Shown here: piece after piece, positions 1 through 5,607 of the stretch
Position numbering within the stretch: the first letter of the stretch is position 1
Layout of the letters: the number at the start of each line of letters is the position of its first letter
Source of the DNA: Desulfocicer vacuolatum DSM 3385
GTDB lineage: Bacteria; Desulfobacterota; Desulfobacteria; Desulfobacterales; SURF-7
Length of the DNA stretch: 9,606 nucleotides
NCBI GenBank assembly: GCA_945870015.1
Contig: CAMBQS010000102.1
Location: forward strand, 1 to 9,606
Direction: 5' to 3'
Program-made: the position numbers and the translations under genes
The notes under the pieces: model-generated
Told to the model about the DNA's origin: nothing
The model's database searches: none
Seen by the model: the letters and a program-made list of their open reading frames with translations, nothing else

Positions 1-383
1 CGTCGATTGTCCGTCTTTCAAAACAAATGCTTGAAAAGATAGGATATCATGTAACAACGCGCAATAGCAGCGTTGATGCGTTAGCGGCATTTAAAGCCAA
101 CCCAGGTGATTATGATCTGGTGATTACAGACATGACCATGCCGAATATAACGGGTGCGCAGCTTGCCAAAGAATTACTTTTGATCCGACCGGATATCCCG
201 ATTATCATTTGCACAGGGTTCAGTGAGAGAATCAACGAAGAAAATATCAAGGAATATGGAATTAAAGGCCTTCTGATGAAACCGGTTGTAAAATCAGAAA
301 TGGCTGGAATGGTCAGGAAAGTGCTGAATGAAGCCGGAAAGTCATCTCACGTTCACATATCTGAAAGTGAGACCGACGGCTGA
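1..383 (+). CDS. Response-regulator receiver domain, C-terminal part of a truncated (probably hybrid histidine kinase) gene
   Basis: The reading frame is open from position 3, upstream of the first ATG at 27, and the codons before that ATG (SIVRLSKQ) match the first helix of a receiver domain. The gene therefore begins outside the window, and 27 is not a real start. Numbered from that ATG, the phospho-acceptor is D35 in LVITDMTMPN (codon 129-131). T63 in CTGFSE is the conserved Thr/Ser switch residue, and K85 in LLMKPVV is the conserved lysine. The N-terminal acidic pair lies off the edge. The domain should accept a phosphoryl group on D35. The protein ends soon after the receiver, with a short polar tail and no DNA-binding or other output domain. 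This style is typical of receivers at the C-terminus of hybrid histidine kinases in Desulfobacterota, but a stand-alone receiver cannot be excluded. The next gene starts only about 9-90 bp downstream on the same strand, so the two are likely co-transcribed. Confidence 0.88.
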   Translation, partial: SIVRLSKQMLEKIGYHVTTRNSSVDALAAFKANPGDYDLVITDMTMPNITGAQLAKELLLIRPDIPIIICTGFSERINEENIKEYGIKGLLMKPVVKSEMAGMVRKVLNEAGKSSHVHISESETDG

Positions 384-410
384 TTTTTAGAATTGCAGAA
401 ATATCGACAG

Positions 411-1736
411 ATGAAATACAATAAAAAAAAATTATCAGAGATGAATGAAGAATCAGCCGATGGTACAAGGAAATGGATGACGAGAGTGTTCTCTTTCATT
501 TTGGGCGCATTCATTCTATGCCTTTTTTCCACAATTCAAAAGAAGGTCATTGGTGCCCCACTGGTTATGACCGGTTATGTTGTCCCATTTTTATTCGGTG
601 GCGTCACCGGATTGATGATTGCTCTTTGGAATATCAATTTGAGAGTTTCGTGGAAAACGATTCAAAAAGCGAACAGTGAACTGGAAACCAAAATCAGAGA
701 AAGAACCGATGATTTGGAAAAAGTGATTGCCAGGCTTGAAGAGAGCGAAGAAAGATATCGTTCTATTTTCTACCAATCCCCCATCGCCATAGAGTTTTAT
801 GATAAAAAAGGAGCTCTGATTACTGTAAACAGCGCCTGCCTCAAGCTGTTTGGTGTCCAATCGATACAGGAGATTCAGGGATTCAATCTGTTTGCCGATC
901 CCAATTTACCGGCTCCGCAAAAAGAAACATTACAATCCGGACATACTGCATGCTATCAGACGGCGTTTGATTTTGAAAAAGTAAAAGCATTGAAATTGTA
1001 CCAAACTTCCCGGAAAGGGGTTATCTGGATAGAGGTTTTGATCACTCCAGTGGGAGATCCTCTTTATGGATACCTGGTGCAGATCCAGGACATAACAGAC
1101 CGCAAATTGGGAGAGATCGCATTGCATGAGAGCGAAGCACGCTGGAAATTTGCCTTAGAGGGATCAGGTGATGGTGTCTGGGACTGGAATGCCGTGACAA
1201 ATCAAGTATTTTTTTCCAAACAATGGAAAACCATGCTCGGCTATGATGAAAATGAAATCGGAGATACCCTGGATGAATGGGACTTGCGTGTACACCCTGA
1301 CGACAAGTCAACCGTCATGGCTGATATTCATGCTCATTTGCGCGGAGAAACGACCGTTTATCAGAATGAGCATCGCGTTCTTTGCAAAGACGGCTCCTAC
1401 AAATGGATCCTGGATCGAGGAAAAATTATTGAACGGACTGAAGATGGAAAACCCCTTCGCATTATCGGTACACACGCTGATATATCGGAATGGAAGAAGG
1501 CTGAAGCGGAGAGAGAAAACCTGATTGCCGGATTGGAAGACGCGATGGCAAATGTAAAACAGTTGAGCGGTCTTCTCCCCATTTGCTCTCATTGTAAAAA
1601 GATCCGTGATGACAAAGGATACTGGAACCAGATTGAACACTATCTTCACCAGCATTCTGAAGCGGTGTTCAGCCATAGTATCTGTCAGGAGTGTGCGAAA
1701 AAGTATTACCCGGATCTTGATATTTATGATGATTGA
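411..1736 (+). CDS. Membrane-anchored double-PAS sensor protein with C-terminal four-cysteine (CxxC...CxxC) module
   Basis: Numbering is from the ATG at 411 (441 residues). Two hydrophobic segments at about 25-42 and 50-75 anchor the protein. A charged coiled coil follows at about 76-112. PAS 1 spans about 115-235 (starts SEERYRSIFYQSP, ends VQIQDITDRK). PAS 2 spans about 240-364 and is PAS_3-like (DGVWDWNAVTN, RVHPDD, GTHADISEWKKAE). A short helical linker leads to a C-terminal module with C392, C395, C425 and C428 (PICSHCKKIRDDKGYWNQIE ... HSICQECAKK). Such tails recur on signalling proteins of Desulfobacterota; the spacing suggests a bound metal, probably zinc, but this is inference. No histidine kinase, GGDEF, EAL, HAMP or DNA-binding domain is visible, so it presumably signals through a partner, possibly the upstream two-component protein. 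The start is uncertain. TTG at 393 also opens the frame, and ATG at 477 has the best Shine-Dalgarno (AAGGA at 467-471, 5-base spacing) and would begin just before the first membrane helix. Confidence 0.82.
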   Translation: MKYNKKKLSEMNEESADGTRKWMTRVFSFILGAFILCLFSTIQKKVIGAPLVMTGYVVPFLFGGVTGLMIALWNINLRVSWKTIQKANSELETKIRERTDDLEKVIARLEESEERYRSIFYQSPIAIEFYDKKGALITVNSACLKLFGVQSIQEIQGFNLFADPNLPAPQKETLQSGHTACYQTAFDFEKVKALKLYQTSRKGVIWIEVLITPVGDPLYGYLVQIQDITDRKLGEIALHESEARWKFALEGSGDGVWDWNAVTNQVFFSKQWKTMLGYDENEIGDTLDEWDLRVHPDDKSTVMADIHAHLRGETTVYQNEHRVLCKDGSYKWILDRGKIIERTEDGKPLRIIGTHADISEWKKAEAERENLIAGLEDAMANVKQLSGLLPICSHCKKIRDDKGYWNQIEHYLHQHSEAVFSHSICQECAKKYYPDLDIYDD

Positions 1737-1745
1737 ACAGAATAA

Positions 1746-1922
1746 ATGAAACAAGATCAGAAACAACAAAAAGGCATGGAGAATGAACGGACAAAACCAT
1801 GTACAGAAACATCAGCAAATGAAACCCAGGGGCATATCTTTCGATACTATTTTGAAAAACACTCGATCAGCTCGGTAATGGTTTTAACTTCCAGGATGGT
1901 GGATTTGATCTGTTTCAACTAG
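1746..1922 (+). CDS. Doubtful 58-codon ORF downstream of the PAS gene
   Basis: An ATG 9 bases after the PAS gene stop opens 58 codons on the same strand and ends at a TAG inside a 12-bp palindrome. The first 30 residues are polar and rich in Gln, Lys and Glu. The second half (HIFRYYFEKHSISSVMVLTS and a few more) looks more protein-like. There is no convincing Shine-Dalgarno sequence before the ATG. I recognise no family. It could be a small gene translated by reinitiation after the PAS gene, a decayed remnant of a longer gene, or chance. The opposite strand of the same stretch also has a short amphipathic reading (KQIKSTILEVKTITELIECF), which weakens the case for either. Confidence 0.18.
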   Translation: MKQDQKQQKGMENERTKPCTETSANETQGHIFRYYFEKHSISSVMVLTSRMVDLICFN

Positions 1923-1926
1923 TTGA
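1915..1926. repeat. Perfect 12-bp palindrome
   Basis: TCAACTAGTTGA is its own reverse complement. It lies 13 bp beyond the stop codon of the PemK-type toxin gene and overlaps the stop of the doubtful 58-codon ORF. It has no spacer, so it would not form a good hairpin in RNA, and no T-run follows on either strand. It could be a binding site for a dimeric regulator, but it sits at the 3' ends of the flanking genes rather than at a promoter. Chance is possible. Confidence 0.4.
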
Positions 1927-1938
1927 CATTTTGAGGGA

Positions 1939-2280
1939 TCATTCTCCGAGAAAGTTTTGCAGTCCTTCGTTTAGAGCAGAACGATCGTTGTTTACAATAC
2001 TGCCCAGTTTTTTTATGACTAGGCTTTTTTCAATGGTAGTCAGAATCGGTTTAATGACCGATGGTTTTAAAAGACCCGCCTGCTGCCACTTTTGAATGCG
2101 GACATCGCCAAAGTAGCCTGAACTATGGCTTTGACTGGTGACTGCCATGATGACAATATCCGGCCGGTTTTGATTGTAGGCATTTGAACTGACAATGACC
2201 GCTGGGCGCTTTTTAAATGTGGTCTGATCGGTGAACGGAAACGGCACCAGCACAATATCACCGAATTTATAATCGGTCAT
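1939..2280 (-). CDS. PemK/MazF family toxin (endoribonuclease) of a toxin-antitoxin module
   Basis: This is a 113-residue protein, the usual size for the family. The N-terminus carries the hallmark layout of PemK/MazF toxins: FGDIVLVPFPFTDQ (residues 6-19), then KKRPAVIVSSNAYN (24-37), then IVIMAVTSQ (42-50). Members cleave mRNA at short sequence motifs when freed from their antitoxin; the conserved R25 and T48 region corresponds to the usual active-site area. The frame is open further upstream to an ATG at 2391, but that extension lies inside the antitoxin gene. I chose ATG 2280 because GAGGA (plus-strand TCCTC at 2289-2293) sits 8 bases before it and the family domain begins right there. 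An ATG at 2286 is too close to that site. The gene overlaps the end of the antitoxin gene by 14 bp, the standard arrangement that couples toxin to antitoxin synthesis. No key segment is missing, so it appears intact. Confidence 0.9.
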   Translation of the reverse strand: MTDYKFGDIVLVPFPFTDQTTFKKRPAVIVSSNAYNQNRPDIVIMAVTSQSHSSGYFGDVRIQKWQQAGLLKPSVIKPILTTIEKSLVIKKLGSIVNNDRSALNEGLQNFLGE

Positions 2281-2488
2281 AAACATCGTCCTCGGTGTTG
2301 TCCCAGACTTTTTTAAATGTGTCTTCCGCCATTTTACCGGCTGTTTTACGCAGTTGGCATTCCTGGTCTTTTTGACTGATAAAATCCACAAAATCCGCTA
2401 CCTCAGCGATTTTGTCCGGAGGCAGCATCCTGATTTTTGTCAGAATGAGTCTTTCTTGCTCGATGGGTGAAATCGTGTTGTGGCGCAT
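2267..2488 (-). CDS. Antitoxin partner of the PemK/MazF-type toxin
   Basis: This is a 73-residue acidic protein. The first part (SPIEQERLILTKIRMLPPDK, then IAEVADFVDFISQ) is a helical segment resembling DUF2281-like antitoxins, whose members carry a leucine-proline turn followed by EVxDFVxFL. The C-terminus, TFKKVWDNTEDDVYDRL, matches the WDN-E-D-VYD-L tail common in antitoxins paired with PemK-type toxins; this tail is expected to bind and block the toxin. The ATG at 2488 is preceded by AGGGGGGAAG, a purine-rich ribosome binding site. It is the first gene of the pair, as expected for a module in which antitoxin must be made first. Antitoxins of this kind usually repress their own promoter, so the AT-rich stretch upstream (about 2490-2560) is the likely control site. 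I see no clear DNA-binding fold by eye, so the exact antitoxin class is not fixed. Confidence 0.82.
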   Translation of the reverse strand: MRHNTISPIEQERLILTKIRMLPPDKIAEVADFVDFISQKDQECQLRKTAGKMAEDTFKKVWDNTEDDVYDRL

Positions 2489-2597
2489 GGCTTCCCCCCT
2501 TTTTTTATTGCTTGATAACCATCGTATGGCTAAAATATTATTCTAAAACAAATGCGATGTCAAATGATCTGGTTGTAGCCAATTCGATTCTGTTATC
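2489..2597 (-). promoter_or_regulatory. Probable promoter/operator region of the toxin-antitoxin operon
   Basis: This non-coding stretch lies upstream of the antitoxin start and downstream of the terminator-like site of the preceding gene. It is strongly AT-rich around 2528-2552. In the minus-strand sense it contains TTGTTT (plus 2547-2552), which could act as a -35 element, but no good -10 hexamer stands at 16-18 bases. TTTTAG occurs twice on the minus strand (CTAAAA on the plus strand near 2531 and 2542), 11 bases apart, roughly one helical turn. These direct repeats could be antitoxin operator half-sites. The assignment rests mainly on position and composition. Confidence 0.35.
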
Positions 2598-2625
2598 AAA
2601 AAACATCCCATTGTTTGTGGGTGGA
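2598..2625 (-). terminator. Possible weak intrinsic terminator after the CxxC protein gene
   Basis: On the minus strand, CCCA (plus 2618-2621), a 7-base loop and TGGG (plus 2607-2610) form a 4-bp stem, followed three bases later by six T residues (plus-strand A-run 2598-2603). It lies 10 bases beyond the stop codon at 2635, where a terminator for the two-gene unit is expected. The stem is short, so activity is uncertain. Confidence 0.35.
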
Positions 2626-2634
2626 TAAAGAGAA

Positions 2635-2979
2635 CTATGGCCTATTTTCAGGAGACATGACATCCGGACGTTTAGATATCCTGATAAACGGAACAGAAAT
2701 ATCCTTTTCCTGACAATGTATACAGATGCTTTTTTCCTGTTTGTTGACTTCGAGAACAACCTGATTTTTGCTGGTTCCATTCAGCTCGGAGTGCTGGTGC
2801 CGCAATTCCCTGAAATCCGCATTTTCCAGAAAAAACAGGATTGCATCGATCTGATTCTCCAGAACCGCTTTTTCCTGAACGGAAATTGATTTGCCGAAAT
2901 ACCGGCCCAGAAGCTTTTCATAAAGCCTTCTGGTTTCGGTTTCAATGCAGTGTTTCTCTATGATGATCGGGATTTCCAT
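2635..2979 (-). CDS. Small protein of unknown function with a CxxC motif, coupled to the flavoenzyme gene
   Basis: I do not recognise this 114-residue protein. It has no signal peptide or membrane segment. Residues 14-60 are predicted helical and charged (TETRRLYEKLLGRYFG, then VQEKAVLENQIDAILFFLE). Then come HQH at 61-63 and a C-terminal part with C86 and C89 in SICIHCQEKD; C11 is the only other cysteine. One CxxC plus nearby histidines could bind a metal or act as a redox dithiol, but one motif is weak evidence. The ATG at 2979 lies one base after the stop of the CoA-disulfide reductase-like gene (…TGA T ATG) with only a poor Shine-Dalgarno sequence, so translation probably depends on ribosomes finishing the upstream gene. 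A terminator-like hairpin follows the stop. The tight coupling, codon style and intact length suggest a real gene whose product works with the flavoenzyme or shares its thiol substrate. Confidence 0.72.
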   Translation of the reverse strand: MEIPIIIEKHCIETETRRLYEKLLGRYFGKSISVQEKAVLENQIDAILFFLENADFRELRHQHSELNGTSKNQVVLEVNKQEKSICIHCQEKDISVPFIRISKRPDVMSPENRP

Positions 2980-2980
2980 A

Positions 2981-4327
2981 TCATGAGTTCATCTTTTTCA
3001 GTAACTGGTTTGCCGCTGTCAGCAAGGGGTCCCATACCGGGCCAAAAGGCGGTGCGTAGGCCAGATCGGTCTGGCTGAACTGTTCAACCGTCATCCGGCT
3101 GTGCAGGGCAACCGCAGCCGCGTTGATCCGATGGGCTGCGCCTTCATTTCCGACCATTTGAACTCCCAGAAGCCGTCCGGATTTCCGGTCTCCGGTCATA
3201 TGAACCAGAATGGTTGATGATCCGGGATGCGCATGAGCACGGGATCGGGAGGAAATGGTGATGGATACGGGATCAAATGAAAAACCCGCAGCCTCTTTTT
3301 CCGAAAGACCTGTGCGGGCAACTTCTTTATCAAACACCTTGAACACGGCTGTGCCCACAATACCGGGAAGCTCTATTTTTTCCCCGCAGACATTGTCCGC
3401 TACAGCCCAGCCGGCGCGGTTGGCCCGAAGCGCCAAGGGTATCCAGGTCTTCTGACCGGTCACCACATGATAGGCATCGGCGCAATCCCCTGCCGCATAG
3501 ATATGTTCATTTGATGTTTTCAAACTTCTGTCCACAGCGATGGACCGGCCGACACTGGTTTGAATCCCGGCGTTTTCAGCCAGTTCACTGTTTGGAAGAA
3601 TCCCCATGGCCGGCAGAACCATATCTGCATCCAGGGTTCGTCCGCTGCAATTCAGACGAATGACCTGCCCGCGGGATTCAATGCTTTCCACCGGACAGCC
3701 CATATGAACCCCGACATCATGAGATGCCAGTTCCGCCTGAATCGATTCCGACAACTCCTGCGCCATCCAGGGAAGAAAAACAGTACCCGGCTTGACCATA
3801 TCCACCTGGATAGACAGGCTTCTCAAGGCTTCGCACATCTCCAGACCGATATATCCCATACCGATGATCACAGCTTTTTTCACAGGATTCTTTTGGATAT
3901 ATTCTTTTATCTTTCTCCCATCTTCCAGGCTCTTCAGCACATGAACACCGGGATGATCCATTCCCGGAAGATCCGGTATGATGGCACGCCCTCCGGTTGC
4001 GATCAGCAGCTTGTCATAGGTGAATTCAAATCTTTTTCCCAGTGCCGTGATACCGGAAACCTTTTTTCCAAGAGGATCAATCAACTCCACCGGATGCCCG
4101 GTCAGAAGGTTGATCCCCTGCTTTTCCCGAAAAACCTGGGCCTGCCGGACCACCAGATCATCCATCTTACGGTTTTTATCTCCAATATTATAGGGCATGC
4201 CACAGGCACTGTAAGAGACATCCCCGGTCTTTTCCAGAACCGTTACATCCAGATCCGGCATGTTTCTCTTTGCCCGGCTTGCAGCACTCATCCCGGCCGC
4301 ATCTCCTCCGATCACCAGAAATTTCAT
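2981..4327 (-). CDS. Pyridine nucleotide-disulfide oxidoreductase, CoA-disulfide reductase / NADH oxidase type
   Basis: This is a 448-residue cytoplasmic flavoprotein, the normal length for the family without a rhodanese extension. The FAD-binding motif VIGGDAAGMSAASRAKR is at 5-21. The single redox cysteine is C42 in SYSACGMPYNIG, replacing the CxxxxC pair of glutathione-reductase-type enzymes; in this subfamily it forms a mixed disulfide with CoA or a sulfenate. LLIATGGRA is at 107-114, the NAD(P)H-binding motif IIGMGYIGLE at 154-163, and the second FAD motif IYAAGDCAD at 277-284. The C-terminal dimerisation domain spans about 325-445 and contains LAYAPPFGPVWDPLLTAANQ (422-441), the tyrosine-bearing signature of these enzymes. 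Likely reactions are NAD(P)H-dependent reduction of CoA disulfide, persulfide/polysulfide or oxygen; sequence alone cannot decide. At the usual YYPG site it has HAHPG (365-369). The start is firm: AGGAGGTGA (plus 4331-4339) gives a 6-base spacing to the ATG. It heads a unit with the small CxxC gene. Confidence 0.9.
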   Translation of the reverse strand: MKFLVIGGDAAGMSAASRAKRNMPDLDVTVLEKTGDVSYSACGMPYNIGDKNRKMDDLVVRQAQVFREKQGINLLTGHPVELIDPLGKKVSGITALGKRFEFTYDKLLIATGGRAIIPDLPGMDHPGVHVLKSLEDGRKIKEYIQKNPVKKAVIIGMGYIGLEMCEALRSLSIQVDMVKPGTVFLPWMAQELSESIQAELASHDVGVHMGCPVESIESRGQVIRLNCSGRTLDADMVLPAMGILPNSELAENAGIQTSVGRSIAVDRSLKTSNEHIYAAGDCADAYHVVTGQKTWIPLALRANRAGWAVADNVCGEKIELPGIVGTAVFKVFDKEVARTGLSEKEAAGFSFDPVSITISSRSRAHAHPGSSTILVHMTGDRKSGRLLGVQMVGNEGAAHRINAAAVALHSRMTVEQFSQTDLAYAPPFGPVWDPLLTAANQLLKKMNS

Positions 4328-4330
4328 TTC

Positions 4331-4339
4331 TCACCTCCT
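4331..4339 (-). promoter_or_regulatory. Near-ideal Shine-Dalgarno site of the flavoenzyme gene
   Basis: On the minus strand the sequence reads AGGAGGTGA, complementary to the 16S rRNA 3' end over nine bases, with six bases between AGGAGG and the ATG at 4327. It fixes the start of the flavoenzyme and predicts strong translation. It contrasts with the divergent AI-2E gene 93 bp away, which has no such site. Confidence 0.85.
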
Positions 4340-4382
4340 GATTGAACCCTGTTCTCGAATCTTTTTTCTGAAGTAATAATTA

Positions 4383-4411
4383 TTGAAAAACGATCAAAAA
4401 TCAAATATGAA
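4383..4411 (+). promoter_or_regulatory. Candidate sigma-70-type promoter for the AI-2E transporter gene
   Basis: TTGAAA (4383-4388, five of six matches to TTGACA) is followed after 17 bases by TATGAA (4406-4411, four of six matches to TATAAT). The predicted start of transcription is near 4417-4419, two to four bases before the ATG at 4421, which would give a leaderless or almost leaderless mRNA. The whole divergent region 4340-4420 is very AT-rich and holds a 10-bp palindrome, AATAATTATT, just upstream of the -35 element. The promoter of the divergent flavoenzyme gene must lie in the same region, but I see no equally good candidate for it. Confidence 0.4.
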
Positions 4412-4420
4412 ATTTATATT

Positions 4421-5593
4421 ATGAAGAAAAAAAACATCGATCACACTTCTTTGATGGAAACGTCACAACTTCCGCCATGGGACAGAATTTTTATATTCGC
4501 CAACCGCATGCTGGTCTGGGGCATTCTTTTCGGCGTGATTTTCCTTCTCAAATCCTTTTTTCTTCTTCTGTTCATGACCTTTGTTTTTTCCTATATCCAG
4601 TCGAGAAGCGTTCACCGGCTGGACCCGTATATTAAAAACCGGGTTCTGCGGGTTTTACTTGTTGCGTTCTTTTTTCTCGGCGTGATGGTGGGCACCGGGC
4701 TGTTCATTGTTCCGGAGGTCAAAAATCAGGCGGAAATGTTCGCCCGGCAGTTTGGGACCTATGTGGCACGGGTTGATCAGGAGATCATCTCTCTCAGTGA
4801 ACGCTACCCGGTTCTCAAAGAGGCGATTCCACAACCGAAAAACAAAGTCGTCGAAAATCCTGAGCAGAAACAGACACCATCCCCGGCGTTTTCGCCATCC
4901 ACATCTCTGCTCCATGAAATCATCGGTGTGGACAGTGAAAACGGAGGCATGACCAAAATATCCCATCTTTTTGACGCGGTTCAGAACGTTGGGAAAAGAC
5001 TGGTTGCCATTGCATCAGCTTTTCTGCTGGCGCTTCTTTTTTCTTTCCTGATTGTCCTGGATCTTCCCGCCCTGACCGAACATGTACGGGCGCTTGAACA
5101 TACGCGACTTCGCTTTCTTTATGTGGAAATCGCAGACCGGATCTATGATTTTTCACGGGTCCTGGGTCAGGCACTGGAAGCCCAGTTCATTATCGCCCTG
5201 GTCAACAGTGTTCTCACCGCCATTGGAATATCCCTGATCGGCCTTGGAAGCCATGTGGCCTTTCTGAGCGTGATTGTCTTTTTATGCAGTTTCATCCCCG
5301 TGGCCGGAGTCTTTATCAGCTCAATTCCCATCTGCCTGATCGCCCTTCAGATGCTGGGGCTCAATACCATGTTTCTGGCCATCATCTTGATTGTCATTAT
5401 CCATCTGATCGAAGGCTACATTCTCAACCCGAGAATCTATGGCTCCCATATGCGTCTGAACCCTGTTATCGTTCTTTTTATCCTGACCATTGCGGGAAAG
5501 CTGTTTCACTTCTGGGGCCTTGTTCTGGGCGTTCCGGTTTTTTCATACATTCTCGGGCACGCCATTCATCTGGATCCAAAAAAAATGGAATAA
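4421..5593 (+). CDS. AI-2E family transporter (PerM/YdiK-type membrane protein)
   Basis: This is a 390-residue integral membrane protein, slightly longer than the usual 340-370. Hydrophobic segments lie at about 32-59, 76-97, 193-215, 252-275, 278-305, 311-333 and 345-379. The family signature appears in the C-terminal half: LGQALEAQFIIALVNSVLTA (248-267), VFLCSFIPVAGVFISSIP (286-303) and EGYILNPRIYGSHMRLNPV (331-349). Family members have been linked to autoinducer-2 export, Na+/H+ antiport and other efflux; the substrate cannot be read from sequence. The soluble part between segments 2 and 3 contains a hydrophilic Pro/Gln/Lys-rich stretch at about 136-162 that resembles a disordered linker. 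The ATG at 4421 has no Shine-Dalgarno sequence, but the family-like region begins at W20, so a much later start is unlikely. It is divergent from the flavoenzyme gene and converges with the sulfotransferase gene with only 14 bp between stops. Confidence 0.9.
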   Translation: MKKKNIDHTSLMETSQLPPWDRIFIFANRMLVWGILFGVIFLLKSFFLLLFMTFVFSYIQSRSVHRLDPYIKNRVLRVLLVAFFFLGVMVGTGLFIVPEVKNQAEMFARQFGTYVARVDQEIISLSERYPVLKEAIPQPKNKVVENPEQKQTPSPAFSPSTSLLHEIIGVDSENGGMTKISHLFDAVQNVGKRLVAIASAFLLALLFSFLIVLDLPALTEHVRALEHTRLRFLYVEIADRIYDFSRVLGQALEAQFIIALVNSVLTAIGISLIGLGSHVAFLSVIVFLCSFIPVAGVFISSIPICLIALQMLGLNTMFLAIILIVIIHLIEGYILNPRIYGSHMRLNPVIVLFILTIAGKLFHFWGLVLGVPVFSYILGHAIHLDPKKME

Positions 5594-5607
5594 AAAATAC
5601 CCCTTCT

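Noticed and set aside
1774..1801. CATGG...CCATG inverted repeat after the PAS gene, considered as a terminator
   Set aside because: The stem is only 5 bp with a 17-base loop and no T-run follows.
2281..2391. Longer toxin reading frame starting at ATG 2391
   Set aside because: The extra 37 residues overlap the antitoxin gene and look like antitoxin sequence read in another frame. ATG 2280 has a properly spaced GAGGA and begins at the family domain.
3560..4345. A 261-codon open frame on the plus strand, antisense to the flavoenzyme gene
   Set aside because: Its translation is rich in His, Gln, Arg and Pro with no domain, while the opposite strand encodes a clear flavoprotein with all motifs. 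It is a shadow frame.
4407..4424. Five-codon micro-ORF (MKFIL) whose TGA overlaps the ATG of the AI-2E gene
   Set aside because: It has no ribosome binding site, and its start lies inside the predicted -10 element, so it would not be in the transcript from that promoter. Such short frames are common by chance in AT-rich DNA.
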